Shown here: positions 16,919-25,646 of the stretch, one piece after another | How positions within the stretch are numbered: position 1 is the stretch's first letter | Layout of the letters: every line of letters begins with the position of its first letter | Assembly: GCA_001801495.1 (NCBI GenBank) | Contig: MGXW01000068.1 | Coordinates: forward strand, 1 to 39,822 | Reading direction: 5' to 3' | DNA: 39,822 nucleotides | DNA from: Gammaproteobacteria bacterium RIFCSPHIGHO2_12_FULL_37_34 | GTDB taxonomy: Bacteria > Pseudomonadota > Gammaproteobacteria > DSM-16500 | Made by a program: the position numbers and the translations under genes | The notes under the pieces: model-generated | Told to the model about the DNA's origin: nothing | Seen by the model: the letters and a program-made list of their open reading frames with translations, nothing else | The model's database searches: none

Positions 16919-17386
16919 TCAATGTTGCTCTTTAGCAGGCATAGCTGATTCCCAAAAACGAATAGCGGCATTCATCCATTCATTGTAAGCTTCTTGAAAT
17001 GATTGTGAATGCAATGTGTTTTGATAAGTCGCTTGACAACAATGCGTCCATAAATCAAATAATTCTTTCATGTTTTGAATAGGGTTTTCTTGCTTTAATC
17101 GATTACTCCATTGATCAAACAGAAGTTCGCATGCATCGTTATACATTTTTTTAAGCAATCGTAAATATACTTGATGCGCTTTTTGCTCTTCGGTTAACTG
17201 CATAAACTCCCATTGTTGTTTAAAAACATCCAAACATTGTCGCATGAGTTGTAACTGTTCTTCTAAACCAATGGATTTTTCTTTTTCAAAAAAATATGTA
17301 AAATTTTTTTCTACAGTTTCGAAAAACGTTTTACTTTGTTTTATCCATAATTCATGCCAATTAAACGAATTAAAAGTTGTCGTCAT
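16919..17386 (-). CDS. Helical phasin/PhaE-like protein (putative)
   Basis: A 155-residue, mostly alpha-helical protein rich in aromatic and charged residues, with no membrane segment. The Trp/Phe-spaced helices (FDQWSNRLKQEN, AYNEWMNAAIRFWESAM) recall phasins or the PhaE subunit of class III polyhydroxyalkanoate synthase. That is a weak, style-based match. It overlaps the stop of the MaoC-PTA gene by an ATGA and has AAGGGA in front of its start, so the two genes are translated together. The link to an (R)-enoyl-CoA hydratase domain is consistent with polyhydroxyalkanoate metabolism, but no phaC is in the window. Confidence 0.4.
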   Translation of the reverse strand: MTTTFNSFNWHELWIKQSKTFFETVEKNFTYFFEKEKSIGLEEQLQLMRQCLDVFKQQWEFMQLTEEQKAHQVYLRLLKKMYNDACELLFDQWSNRLKQENPIQNMKELFDLWTHCCQATYQNTLHSQSFQEAYNEWMNAAIRFWESAMPAKEQH

Positions 17387-18786
17387 AATGATCCCTTTTT
17401 ATGATATTCATGTTCCTGATGCGTATTTAATATCGCAAGTGCACACGAAACTGTACTCAAGTAAATATCTTGGATATGGCTCATTAACACCGGCACACGT
17501 CCACCTAATACTAATCCAGCATTACGCGATTCAGCCAAATATTCAAGTTGCTCAGCAACAATATTGCCTGTTTCTACATTTGGCACCACTAAAATATCTG
17601 CTTCGCCAATCACGGGTGAAGCAATCCCCTTGGCTTTGGCGACTTCAACTGAAATGACATTATCAAATGTTAATGGACCATCTAATATTCCACCATGAAT
17701 TTGTTTACGTTCAGCCATTTTACACAATGCAGCTGCATCAATGGTTGATCGCATCGCTGAATTAACCATATCCGTACCAGCTAAAATGGCTACTTTAGGT
17801 TCAGTTATCCCTAATGCCAAAGCAAAATCGATAGCGTTTTGGGTAATATGGCGTTTCACATCTAAACTGGGATCAATATTAATAAGTGAATCAGTTAAAA
17901 TAAGAGCCTTATGATAAGTTGGCACATCCAACACCACAGCATGACTCATGGTATGATCAGTTAACAAACCTTTATCTACTTTCTGCATAGCACGTAACAA
18001 ATCTTCTCGATGCGCACCTCCGCGAATCAATATTTCTACTTTTCCTTCTCTAGCCATATTAATCGTTTTATTAATCGCAGCAAGGCTATGCTCAACATCT
18101 AAGATTTCATATTGACTCACATCAACTTTCGCTCGTTCAGCAACCTCTTTAATACGTGATCGTGGACCTATTAGTATAGGTTCAATCAATCCTGCTTGTT
18201 GTGCATGATTAATAGCTGCAATAATTGTTTCATGCACAGGATAAATGACACCTGCTCGCAACGATCCCAGCTCTTTTGCTTTTGCTAAATAAGGTTTAAA
18301 TAAAGAATACGGTCGACGCAAAGTAATCTCGGGTAAAATAGCTTTTGGTCGACGAATTTTTTTACTAGGTGCAATGACTTCTGCTTGTCCTTCCATGACC
18401 ACTTCATCCTTTTGATTGCGGCATTCACAAGAAAAAATAACACGATTTTTTTCTGGTTTTTTTTCAATAGCAGTAACAGTTACTGTTAACGTATCACCAA
18501 TAGCCACTGGTTTTTTAAATCGTATAGTTTGTCCTACATAAATCGTGCCGGGTCCAGGCAATTGTGTTCCCAACACTGTTGAAATCAATGCGCCACCCCA
18601 CATACCATGGCCAATTATTTTATGAAACATTTCGCTTTGAGCATATTCGATATCGACATGCGCGGGATTAATATCACCCGACATAATCGCAAACACTTGA
18701 ATATCTTTCTCGGTTAAAGTGCGCGAGAGGCTCGCCGTATCACCAACTTGGATTTCATCAAACGTTTTGTTTTCTAAATAGTCCAT
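17383..18786 (-). CDS. Bifunctional MaoC-type enoyl-CoA hydratase / phosphate acetyl(butyryl)transferase
   Basis: This 467-residue fusion joins an N-terminal MaoC hot-dog hydratase domain (residues about 1-140) to a C-terminal PTA/PTB phosphotransacylase domain (about 155-467). The hydratase has the catalytic Asp38 and His43 in SGDINPAHVD. The PTA part has AGVIYPVHETIIAAINHA, ILIRGGAHREDLLRAM and DILVVPNVETGNI. The first domain hydrates 2-enoyl-CoA to (R)-3-hydroxyacyl-CoA; the second exchanges acyl-CoA and acyl phosphate. The fused architecture is known from other proteobacteria. It is the first gene of a two-gene minus-strand operon with the helical protein behind it. An AAGG ribosome site lies seven bases before the start. 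Confidence 0.92.
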   Translation of the reverse strand: MDYLENKTFDEIQVGDTASLSRTLTEKDIQVFAIMSGDINPAHVDIEYAQSEMFHKIIGHGMWGGALISTVLGTQLPGPGTIYVGQTIRFKKPVAIGDTLTVTVTAIEKKPEKNRVIFSCECRNQKDEVVMEGQAEVIAPSKKIRRPKAILPEITLRRPYSLFKPYLAKAKELGSLRAGVIYPVHETIIAAINHAQQAGLIEPILIGPRSRIKEVAERAKVDVSQYEILDVEHSLAAINKTINMAREGKVEILIRGGAHREDLLRAMQKVDKGLLTDHTMSHAVVLDVPTYHKALILTDSLINIDPSLDVKRHITQNAIDFALALGITEPKVAILAGTDMVNSAMRSTIDAAALCKMAERKQIHGGILDGPLTFDNVISVEVAKAKGIASPVIGEADILVVPNVETGNIVAEQLEYLAESRNAGLVLGGRVPVLMSHIQDIYLSTVSCALAILNTHQEHEYHKKGSL

Positions 18787-18801
18787 GTGAGAGCCTTATG
18801 T

Positions 18802-18830
18802 ATCATACTTTATTTTAACATATATCGTAA
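18802..18830 (-). promoter_or_regulatory. Possible promoter of the MaoC-PTA operon
   Basis: On the minus strand TTACGA (18825-18830) and TATGAT (18802-18807) are spaced by 17 bases. An inverted repeat AGCCTTA/TAAGGCT (18792-18798 and 18828-18834) encloses this region, and the inner copy contains the AAGG ribosome binding site. The -35 is poor. Confidence 0.35.
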
Positions 18831-18838
18831 GGCTTAAT

Positions 18839-20044
18839 TTAGGTAGTTAAAAATAAATTAGCATAGACAAATGATTGTTTTAACCCTTCATAACAATTCA
18901 TAGCTTGCTCTCCAAGCTGATTGATTTTTAGTTTGATATGTTCATCAGAATCATGACTCATCCATACGCCAACCAGTGCTTCTAATGATTCGCAACTTTT
19001 ATAACCTACGCCACCAATACGCGAGCCTTTATTAATAAATTCAGCCATGATTTTAATCAACCCTTGCATATTTTGACATTGAAACAATTCCAATAGATGA
19101 CGAACAATATTTTGTTTGCCTGGTGTATTCATTAAAACAGCTAAAATAACGCGTTGCTGCTCATCTTTTACAAAAGATCTCAACCTGGTTAAGCGACGTG
19201 ATTGATATTGATGTGATAAGCTTTTTAATAATTGCTCCCCATACAGTTTATCTGCAATAAGACATGAAATTTCATCCACTTGGTTTTTCTCTAAACTAAA
19301 TAAATTGATCCCTCCAAAAACACGATACACATCGTATATAGACGACCCTTCAATTAATTTTTTGAGGAGTTGGTAACCTTGAAGCTGTAAATGATCTAAC
19401 ATTAACTTTACCGATCGAATCTTTTTGATAAACATAGGATCGCTATGCTTTCCATGGATAGCAACATGCGGCGCACAATAATCGAGCTGCGGATTTTTAT
19501 CAACACAACTGTTATTTCTCACTACAATTGTAACAGTAGGAGAATGTAAATGAAAAACAGAGTGGATGAGGCAATCGCCTGCATATATTCTGTTGATCTC
19601 GCCTGATTTTAAAATTGAATTGTTTTTTACTGCTAAGTTACCAATGTAAAATTGAGAATTGATACGAATTTTTTTTGTAAAATCATATTCTGTATGAATG
19701 CTTTGTCCATGCAATAAAGTAAACGCACCACAAAACCCATGTTGATGGATAGTGGTTGTACCATCCATCCAATACAAAGCTTCAATATAAAATCTTGGGT
19801 TTTTGTAGAGTGTGAGCTGAAGATCGCTGAAATGACAATCCCATTGTAGAATATCTAGATGAGAATGCATCACAATATATTCTAAAAGATGCGTGTAGTG
19901 TACATCTCTATTGATATTTTGTTGTATCAAAGCGGTATGTGCAATTTCAGGAAAATCATCTTCATTGTAGTTGTGGCGCATCCATTGTGAATCAATGCTA
20001 TCTCCAAATTTCTGGAAATAATCTTTTATATCTATTGAATCCAT
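18839..20044 (-). CDS. Unrecognised protein with cysteine-dioxygenase-like cupin domain
   Basis: The 401-residue protein has a cupin-like metal site in its N-terminal half. TTTIHQHGFCGAFTLLHGQ (His100, His102) and HSVFHLHSPTVTIVVRN (His161, His165, His167) resemble the two His-bearing strands of thiol dioxygenases such as cysteine dioxygenase. The C-terminal half (residues about 200-401) is helical and unassigned. No signal peptide is seen. I chose the ATG at 20044 because AAGG lies eight bases upstream; a TTG at 20077 in frame has no ribosome site. It is divergent from a stand-alone PqqD-like gene across 155 bases, which hints at a joint role, perhaps peptide or thiol oxidation. Function is unknown. 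Confidence 0.75.
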   Translation of the reverse strand: MDSIDIKDYFQKFGDSIDSQWMRHNYNEDDFPEIAHTALIQQNINRDVHYTHLLEYIVMHSHLDILQWDCHFSDLQLTLYKNPRFYIEALYWMDGTTTIHQHGFCGAFTLLHGQSIHTEYDFTKKIRINSQFYIGNLAVKNNSILKSGEINRIYAGDCLIHSVFHLHSPTVTIVVRNNSCVDKNPQLDYCAPHVAIHGKHSDPMFIKKIRSVKLMLDHLQLQGYQLLKKLIEGSSIYDVYRVFGGINLFSLEKNQVDEISCLIADKLYGEQLLKSLSHQYQSRRLTRLRSFVKDEQQRVILAVLMNTPGKQNIVRHLLELFQCQNMQGLIKIMAEFINKGSRIGGVGYKSCESLEALVGVWMSHDSDEHIKLKINQLGEQAMNCYEGLKQSFVYANLFLTT

Positions 20045-20130
20045 TTGTAAGACCTTGGAGGCTAAATAAGTTGTCAAGAGGATCGTCTGGATATCACTAT
20101 ACCTGAATGTGCCCCTTAAAAAAAACTAGT

Positions 20131-20159
20131 TTGTTTTAGTTTAACTACATTATTATAAT
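20131..20159 (+). promoter_or_regulatory. Promoter of the PqqD-like gene
   Basis: TTGTTT (20131-20136) and a consensus TATAAT (20154-20159) are spaced by 17 bases. The palindrome AAACTAGTTT (20123-20132) overlaps the -35 and could be an operator. The transcript would have a leader of roughly 35 bases, ending in GGAG before the start codon. Confidence 0.65.
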
Positions 20160-20199
20160 CTCAACTCAACTAAGAACGTTTAAAGCTCTGGAGAAAAAT

Positions 20200-20493
20200 A
20201 TGTCCAATCAAACCGCCCTAACAGCACAAACACAATTAATGAGAAACCCAGATATTTTTTCTTCAGAGATTGATGAAAATTTAGTGGTGATGGATATGGA
20301 AGGAAACTATTTTGCTTTAAATCTAACAGCACAGACAATTTGGGAGTTATTAGAAAATCCCTGCTCCTATGAACAACTCTTGAAATATTTGTTTAAAACT
20401 TATGATATTGAATCTCAACCTTGTCGGCTCGATGTTGAAACTTTTTTAACCGATATGCTGCAGTATAAACTGATACTCGCCAGAAATAGCTAA
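20200..20493 (+). CDS. PqqD-like protein (RiPP recognition element), stand-alone
   Basis: This 97-residue protein belongs to the PqqD family of small winged-helix domains, which bind leader peptides of ribosomally made, modified peptides and present them to partner enzymes. The pattern ENLVVMDMEGNYFALNLTAQTIWELLENP followed by a short helix and beta-wing (YEQLLKYLFKTYDIE) is characteristic. GGAG lies seven bases before the ATG, under a good promoter. There is no radical SAM maturase, transglutaminase-like protease, cyclase or clear precursor peptide next to it. The divergent cupin protein is the only enzyme candidate nearby. PqqA-E are absent, so it is not part of PQQ synthesis here. Confidence 0.85.
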   Translation: MSNQTALTAQTQLMRNPDIFSSEIDENLVVMDMEGNYFALNLTAQTIWELLENPCSYEQLLKYLFKTYDIESQPCRLDVETFLTDMLQYKLILARNS

Positions 20494-20516
20494 ATGAACG
20501 GTATCGATTAGTAAAA

Positions 20517-20594
20517 TCCCTAGGTTGATTTTCAGCCCTCATTCAATTAATCTATGTCGCTCTTAAATAGTGGGTGCGTTTAATCAACTAGGGA
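20517..20594 (+). promoter_or_regulatory. Inverted repeat predicted to mask the kinase ribosome binding site
   Basis: CCCTAGGTTGATT (20518-20530) can pair with AATCAACTAGGG (20582-20593) apart from one bulged G, and T20517 with A20594. The right arm contains most of the GGGAG ribosome binding site of the histidine kinase. In a transcript read through from the PqqD-like gene, this stem would block translation; a transcript from the internal promoter would lack the left arm. Confidence 0.5.
20525..20553 (+). promoter_or_regulatory. Possible internal promoter of the histidine kinase gene
   Basis: TTGATT (20525-20530) and TAATCT (20548-20553) are spaced by 17 bases. The -35 lies in the left arm of the inverted repeat described separately, so transcripts starting near 20560 would escape the hairpin. 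Confidence 0.4.
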
Positions 20595-20601
20595 GATGAA
20601 A

Positions 20602-21279
20602 ATGCATAAGCTGGCTGAAAAAAAATTACAGAATAACGAAATCAAATATAAAAATTTATCTAAGAAACTACAAATATCACTTAATGAAAAAGAAGCTTTA
20701 TTAAAAGAAATTTATCATCGCGTTAAAAATAATTTACAAGTCATTTTAAGTTTACTTCATTTGCAAATTGAGACAATACAAGATCAAACTGCTAAACAAA
20801 TATTGTTAGAAAGCGCAACCCGGATTAAGTCAATGGCTCTTGTTCATGAATTGCTCTATCAGTCCAGTAGTTTAGCTAATATCGAGATGGTAAAATACAG
20901 TAATCATTTTTCTAAATATCTTTACGATACTTATAATATTAACATCCATCATAATAAACTAATCCTAGACATTGATGATGTCTCATTAGATATTGAAAAA
21001 GCCATTCCCTGCGGGCTGATAATAAATGAATTAATTTCTAATATATTTAAGCATGCTTTTCCTGCAGGGAATGGAATAATTAAATTATCATTAAAAAAAT
21101 TCGGCAATAAACTCCTATTAACAATTAGTGATAATGGAATTGGTATGCCTCCTAATTTTGATTTGCAAAATGCCAATTCTTTAGGAATGAAGTTGGTTTA
21201 TAACTTAACTAAACAAATCGGCGGAACAATTAAAATGGAATCTAGGCATGGAACAACTTTTACCTTAACAATAAGATGA
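20602..21279 (+). CDS. Soluble histidine kinase, HisKA_2 type
   Basis: A 225-residue kinase core without membrane or recognised sensor domain. A short coiled coil leads into the HisKA_2 dimerisation domain, YHRVKNNLQVILSLLHLQ, with the phosphorylated His at residue 39. The ATPase domain has the N-box INELISNIFKHAFP and the G1 box DNGIGMPPN. It would autophosphorylate and pass the phosphate to a receiver, most likely that of the next gene, 61 bases downstream. I chose the ATG at 20602, six bases after GGGAG; the ATG at 20596 directly abuts that site. Upstream is a PqqD-like gene with a possible RNA hairpin between. Confidence 0.88.
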   Translation: MHKLAEKKLQNNEIKYKNLSKKLQISLNEKEALLKEIYHRVKNNLQVILSLLHLQIETIQDQTAKQILLESATRIKSMALVHELLYQSSSLANIEMVKYSNHFSKYLYDTYNINIHHNKLILDIDDVSLDIEKAIPCGLIINELISNIFKHAFPAGNGIIKLSLKKFGNKLLLTISDNGIGMPPNFDLQNANSLGMKLVYNLTKQIGGTIKMESRHGTTFTLTIR

Positions 21280-21340
21280 TTGTCTATCTGGATTTAACGC
21301 GAATTCAATCTATAACGAATTTAAAATATTTGAGGTTTTT

Positions 21341-22480
21341 ATGAAGGACATCAGTATACTGGTTGTGGAAGATGAAACTATTACAGCAATGGATATTCAA
21401 ACAACGTTACAAAAATCAGGTTATCGTATTCCAACCATCGCTTCATCAGCAGAAGAAGCTATAGACTCCGTTAAAAAATACAAACCTCACCTTGTTTTGA
21501 TGGATATTGTCCTAAAAGGAAAAATGGATGGGATAGAAGCAGCCAACATTATCTCAAAAAATTATCACATTCCTATTATATTTCTTACTGCTTATAATGA
21601 TGATGATACTTTTGGTAAGGCAAAATTAAGCATGCCGTATGCTTATCTGACAAAACCTTTTCAATTACGTGATTTACAGATGGCAATTGAATTATCACTA
21701 TTAAAGCACCAAATGGATAATCAATTAGCTAAAGAACGCGATCGTATTAGAAATGAATTTTTAGCAACCATCTCACATGAATTACGTACGCCATTGAATG
21801 GAATTATTGGTCTTACCGAACTCATGTATTTCGATAAAATTGATTTCTCGCCTAAACCATATAAAGAATATTTAGGTGATATTTTATCTTGCTCTTATCA
21901 TCTTTTACGATTAATCAATCATGTTCTTGATCTGACAAAAGTTGAAGCAGGGAAAATGGAAATTCACCCTGTTCTTATTAATCTTCATCAAATGATTACT
22001 GAAGTAAGAAATACACTTCTCGCTCTCGCTGAAAAAAACAGCAATCCAATCCATGTGCGAATAGATCCGCAATTAACAGATGTGATCATTGATCCTGATA
22101 GATTAAGAGAGATACTCTATAATTACCTATCAAACGCGATTAAATTTTCATTACCCAAGCAAAGCATTGAAGTTGATGCTTATTCTATTGGTAACAATCA
22201 ATTTCAAATTAATGTAAAAGATCATGGTATTGGTATTGCTAAAGAAGATTTGCATGATGTCTTTATCGCATTTAAGCAAATAAATCCAAAGACAAAAAAA
22301 GGTACACAAGGTACTGGTTTGGGATTAGCATTAACTCGTCGCATTACAGAAATGCTGGGTGGATCCGTTGGTGTTAAAAGTGTTCTTGGGCAAGGTAGTA
22401 CATTTTATGTAATCTTGCCGTGTAAACCACGTAAAAATTTAAAAAATAAAAAAACAACAACAGCTTCTTTGTCATTTTGA
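21341..22480 (+). CDS. Receiver-first hybrid histidine kinase
   Basis: The 379-residue protein starts with a CheY-like receiver domain (residues 1-122: acidic pocket Glu10-Asp11, phosphoacceptor Asp55 in LMDIVL, Lys105 in TKPF). A short helix follows, then a HisKA domain with His146 in ATISHELRTPLNG and an HATPase domain with NYLSNAIKFS, DHGIGIAKED and GTGLGLALTRR. It has no membrane segment. A receiver feeding a second kinase suggests a phosphorelay from the preceding HisKA_2 kinase, with the final response regulator elsewhere. GAGG lies five bases before the ATG. Its 3' end overlaps the convergent pyrD by nine bases. Confidence 0.9.
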   Translation: MKDISILVVEDETITAMDIQTTLQKSGYRIPTIASSAEEAIDSVKKYKPHLVLMDIVLKGKMDGIEAANIISKNYHIPIIFLTAYNDDDTFGKAKLSMPYAYLTKPFQLRDLQMAIELSLLKHQMDNQLAKERDRIRNEFLATISHELRTPLNGIIGLTELMYFDKIDFSPKPYKEYLGDILSCSYHLLRLINHVLDLTKVEAGKMEIHPVLINLHQMITEVRNTLLALAEKNSNPIHVRIDPQLTDVIIDPDRLREILYNYLSNAIKFSLPKQSIEVDAYSIGNNQFQINVKDHGIGIAKEDLHDVFIAFKQINPKTKKGTQGTGLGLALTRRITEMLGGSVGVKSVLGQGSTFYVILPCKPRKNLKNKKTTTASLSF

Positions 22481-23479
22481 TGTGTCATTCATGATCTCAA
22501 GACCATGATAAATCAACCCCGTATACACTTGCACTAAACTCGCGCCCGCAGCCAATTTTTCTTGTATTGAAGCTTTATCTATTACGCCGCCCGATGCAAT
22601 AATAGGAATGTTATTTTGTAGTAATGGATGCAATTGCTTGATCACATAGGTACTACGTGCCTGCAACGGTCGGCCACTTAGGCCGCCTGCTTCATGAGCA
22701 ACAGGCGACTGTTCTATGCCTTCTCGTTGAATAGTCGTATTTGTTGCAATCACACCATCTATTTTTTGCTGGAGCAAAATGGTCGCCATAGTACGTAATG
22801 CTTCATGTGATAAATCAGGTGAAATTTTAACAACAAGTGGAATATAGCGATGGATTTCAGCAATCTTCCCTTGTTCTTTTTTTAAAGTAGCTAATAACGC
22901 TGTTAACGCATTAGCTTCTTGTAAATCTCTTAAACCAGGTGTGTTGGGAGATGAAATATTAATTGTTATATAACTCGCATATTTCCACAGATGACGAAAT
23001 CCTAAACGATAATCATCAGCTGCGTGTTCCAATGGCGTATCTTTATTTTTACCAATGTTAATTCCCAAAATACCGCGATAGCGAGTTTTTTCTAATTGAT
23101 GAGCTACATATTCCATGCCCTTGTTATTAAATCCCATGCGATTAATAAGAGCTTCTTGTTCTACTAAGCGAAACAATCGTGGTGGCATATTCCCGGTTTG
23201 AGGTTTGGGTGTCACGGTACCAATTTCAATAAAACTAAATCCTAATGCTGCTAATGCATCCACATAATCTGCATTTTTATCTAAACCCGCAGCCAACCCA
23301 ACTGGATGTTGGAAGGTAAGCCCCATAACAGTGCGCGGATGAGCAGTTGGTTTTGTTACCAATCGCAATAATCCAAGCTTATCAGCAAAACGCAAGCCTT
23401 GAAGTGCAATTGTGTGAGAGCGTTCAGGATTAAAGTAAAAGAGAAATTTTCTTAAGTAAGAATACATGCTAAAATGCAT
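22472..23479 (-). CDS. pyrD: Dihydroorotate dehydrogenase (quinone), class 2
   Basis: PyrD oxidises dihydroorotate to orotate in pyrimidine synthesis, passing electrons to quinone at the inner membrane through FMN. The N-terminal YLRKFLFYFNPERSH is the membrane-associated helix of class 2 enzymes. AAGLDKNADYVDAL, IGTVTPKPQTGN, NRMGFNNKG, the catalytic Ser in NISSPNTPGL and GGLSGRPL are all present. The 335-residue form begins at an ATG overlapping the uvrD stop (TAATG), which suggests translational coupling; a start four residues later (MYSYLRK) better matches the usual N-terminus. Confidence 0.96.
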   Translation of the reverse strand: MHFSMYSYLRKFLFYFNPERSHTIALQGLRFADKLGLLRLVTKPTAHPRTVMGLTFQHPVGLAAGLDKNADYVDALAALGFSFIEIGTVTPKPQTGNMPPRLFRLVEQEALINRMGFNNKGMEYVAHQLEKTRYRGILGINIGKNKDTPLEHAADDYRLGFRHLWKYASYITINISSPNTPGLRDLQEANALTALLATLKKEQGKIAEIHRYIPLVVKISPDLSHEALRTMATILLQQKIDGVIATNTTIQREGIEQSPVAHEAGGLSGRPLQARSTYVIKQLHPLLQNNIPIIASGGVIDKASIQEKLAAGASLVQVYTGLIYHGLEIMNDTSK

Positions 23480-25617
23480 TAGATGCGTTTCTCGCTCAAA
23501 TAACTCGCCATTAAAATCTTCGTTCCTATTTTTGGAAAACGAACTTTGACTTTCATATCATCCCCATCTCCTTCGCAATCTAATATAGTGCCCTCACCAA
23601 ACACACGATGATACACTTCTTGGCCAAGGCGGAATTTGCCTTGCGCTTGTGGTTGATACAATGTTGCCGGTTGGATACGTGATACTTTTGCACGAAAACG
23701 AATTTCATTTATAAATGGCACAGGAATTTCATGTAGAAAGCGAGATGGGCGATGATACGATTCTTTACCATGAATACGACGTAATTCAGCATATGTCATA
23801 AATAATTTTCGCATCGCGCGCGTGATACCAACATAACATAAACGACGCTCTTCTTCTAAAGCATTCGGATCATTCATAGAAAGATAATGCGGGAATAATT
23901 CTTCTTCGCAACCTGCTAAAAATACCACAGGAAATTCTAATCCTTTTGCAGCGTGCAATGTCATCAATTGCACACAATCATCGTAACTATCTGCTTGTTC
24001 TTCACCAGATTCGAGTGCAGCATAAGCAAGGAAAGCAGCAAGTGGCGGCAAATCATCAGGCGCACCTTCCTGAGTAAATTGATGAGCGGCATTCACCAAT
24101 TCTTCCAAGTTTTCTAGGCGAATAGCACCTTTTTCGCCTTTTTCATTACGATAATGCTCAATCAAGCCACTCGCGTGCAAGACATGTTCAACTTGTTGTG
24201 GAAGAATAGCCTCACAAATTTTTTCTTCCATAGTGTTTATCATCTGTATAAAAGTAGTTAATGCATATTCAGTACGAGTCGAAAAATGTTTGTTATGGAG
24301 TAATGCTGATAATGCATGCCACAACGTTAACCTATTTGTTTTTGCATAGTCACGTATTGCTGTGATGGTGCGATCGCCAATGCCACGTGTTGGTGTGTTA
24401 ATGATGCGTTCAAAAGAAGAGTCATCAGAACGATTAGCGAGTAAACGTAAATAAGCTAAGGCATCTTTAATTTCAGCACGGTCAAAGTAACGTAACCCAC
24501 CATGTACTCGATAAGGAATACCAAACTGCATCAGCGCTTCTTCAATAACACGTGATTGCGCATTAGAGCGATAAAGAATGGCCATATCTTTTAATTGAAA
24601 TATATCTTGGCGTAAATTGCGAATACGATTCACAATAAAAAATGCTTCGTCAGTTTCATTAAAACCAGCATAGACTGTAATTGGATCGCCATCTTTTTCT
24701 TCTGTCCATAAATTTTTACCTAATCGACCAGCATTCTGAGCAATTAATGCATTAGCTGCTTTCAAAATAATGCCCGTTGAACGATAATTTTGTTCAAGAC
24801 GAATAATAGTTGCCTGTGGAAAATCTTTAGAAAATCGCTGAATGTTTTCAATGCGTGCACCGCGCCAACCATAAATAGATTGATCATCATCACCAACCAT
24901 CATCACAATACTCTTTTCACCAGAAAATAATTTTAACCAAGCATATTGAATCATGTTGGTATCTTGAAATTCATCCACTAATAGGCAACGAAATTTTTCT
25001 TGATAATGCAAACGTAATGCCATATTGGTTTGCAATAATTTATATGTTTTTAAAAGTAAATCTGCAAAATCAATCATGCCAGCACGCTGACAAGCCTCTT
25101 GATAGGTTTGATAAATGGTAATAAATGCTTTGTTTTTAATATCTTGAGGATTAACTTGATGTGGTTCACGCGCTTCTTCTTTTTGTTTATTGATAAACCA
25201 TTGTACTTCTTTTGGTACAAAACGTTTCTCATCTAAATTTAATGCTTGGATCGCACGACGCACCATACGAAATTGATCATCTGCATCTAAAATTTGAAAC
25301 AATTGCGGCAAATGAACCTCTTGCCAATGTGTGCGTAATAGCCGATGAGATAATCCATGAAAGGTCCCTATCCACATGGATTTTTGTGGCGTGTGCAACA
25401 ACGATTCCACACGCGTACGCATTTCATTGGCCGCTTTGTTGGTAAATGTGACTGCAAGAATGTTAAAAGGCGAGATGTTTTCTTTCTCAATTAACCAGGC
25501 GATACGGTGAGTGAGTACGCGTGTTTTGCCGCTACCTGCTCCTGCGAGTACGAGCTGATGTTTAAGCGGTGCTTGCACAGCTTGTTGCTGTGCGGGATTT
25601 AAAGAATTCGGTATCAT
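23479..25617 (-). CDS. uvrD: DNA helicase II
   Basis: UvrD is the 3'-5' SF1 helicase of nucleotide excision and mismatch repair. The 712 residues match the family. Motifs in order: Q-motif LNPAQQQAV, Walker A AGAGSGKT, motif Ia TFTNKAANEM, motif II LVDEFQDTN, motif III VGDDDQSIYGWRGA, motif IV RLEQNYRST, motif V LMTLHAAKGLEF, and motif VI YVGITRAM. A C-terminal KOW-like tail with GEGTILDCEGDGDDMKV is typical of UvrD/PcrA. AGGA lies six bases before the ATG. The gene is divergent from engB across only 29 bases and coupled to pyrD downstream. Confidence 0.97.
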   Translation of the reverse strand: MIPNSLNPAQQQAVQAPLKHQLVLAGAGSGKTRVLTHRIAWLIEKENISPFNILAVTFTNKAANEMRTRVESLLHTPQKSMWIGTFHGLSHRLLRTHWQEVHLPQLFQILDADDQFRMVRRAIQALNLDEKRFVPKEVQWFINKQKEEAREPHQVNPQDIKNKAFITIYQTYQEACQRAGMIDFADLLLKTYKLLQTNMALRLHYQEKFRCLLVDEFQDTNMIQYAWLKLFSGEKSIVMMVGDDDQSIYGWRGARIENIQRFSKDFPQATIIRLEQNYRSTGIILKAANALIAQNAGRLGKNLWTEEKDGDPITVYAGFNETDEAFFIVNRIRNLRQDIFQLKDMAILYRSNAQSRVIEEALMQFGIPYRVHGGLRYFDRAEIKDALAYLRLLANRSDDSSFERIINTPTRGIGDRTITAIRDYAKTNRLTLWHALSALLHNKHFSTRTEYALTTFIQMINTMEEKICEAILPQQVEHVLHASGLIEHYRNEKGEKGAIRLENLEELVNAAHQFTQEGAPDDLPPLAAFLAYAALESGEEQADSYDDCVQLMTLHAAKGLEFPVVFLAGCEEELFPHYLSMNDPNALEEERRLCYVGITRAMRKLFMTYAELRRIHGKESYHRPSRFLHEIPVPFINEIRFRAKVSRIQPATLYQPQAQGKFRLGQEVYHRVFGEGTILDCEGDGDDMKVKVRFPKIGTKILMASYLSEKRI

Positions 25618-25646
25618 AGTTGGTCCTAGAAAGGTATCATTTTAAT

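Noticed and set aside
20555..20584. Nine-residue frame MSLLNSGCV before the histidine kinase as a precursor or leader peptide
   Set aside because: Far too short, no ribosome binding site, and no cleavage or recognition features.
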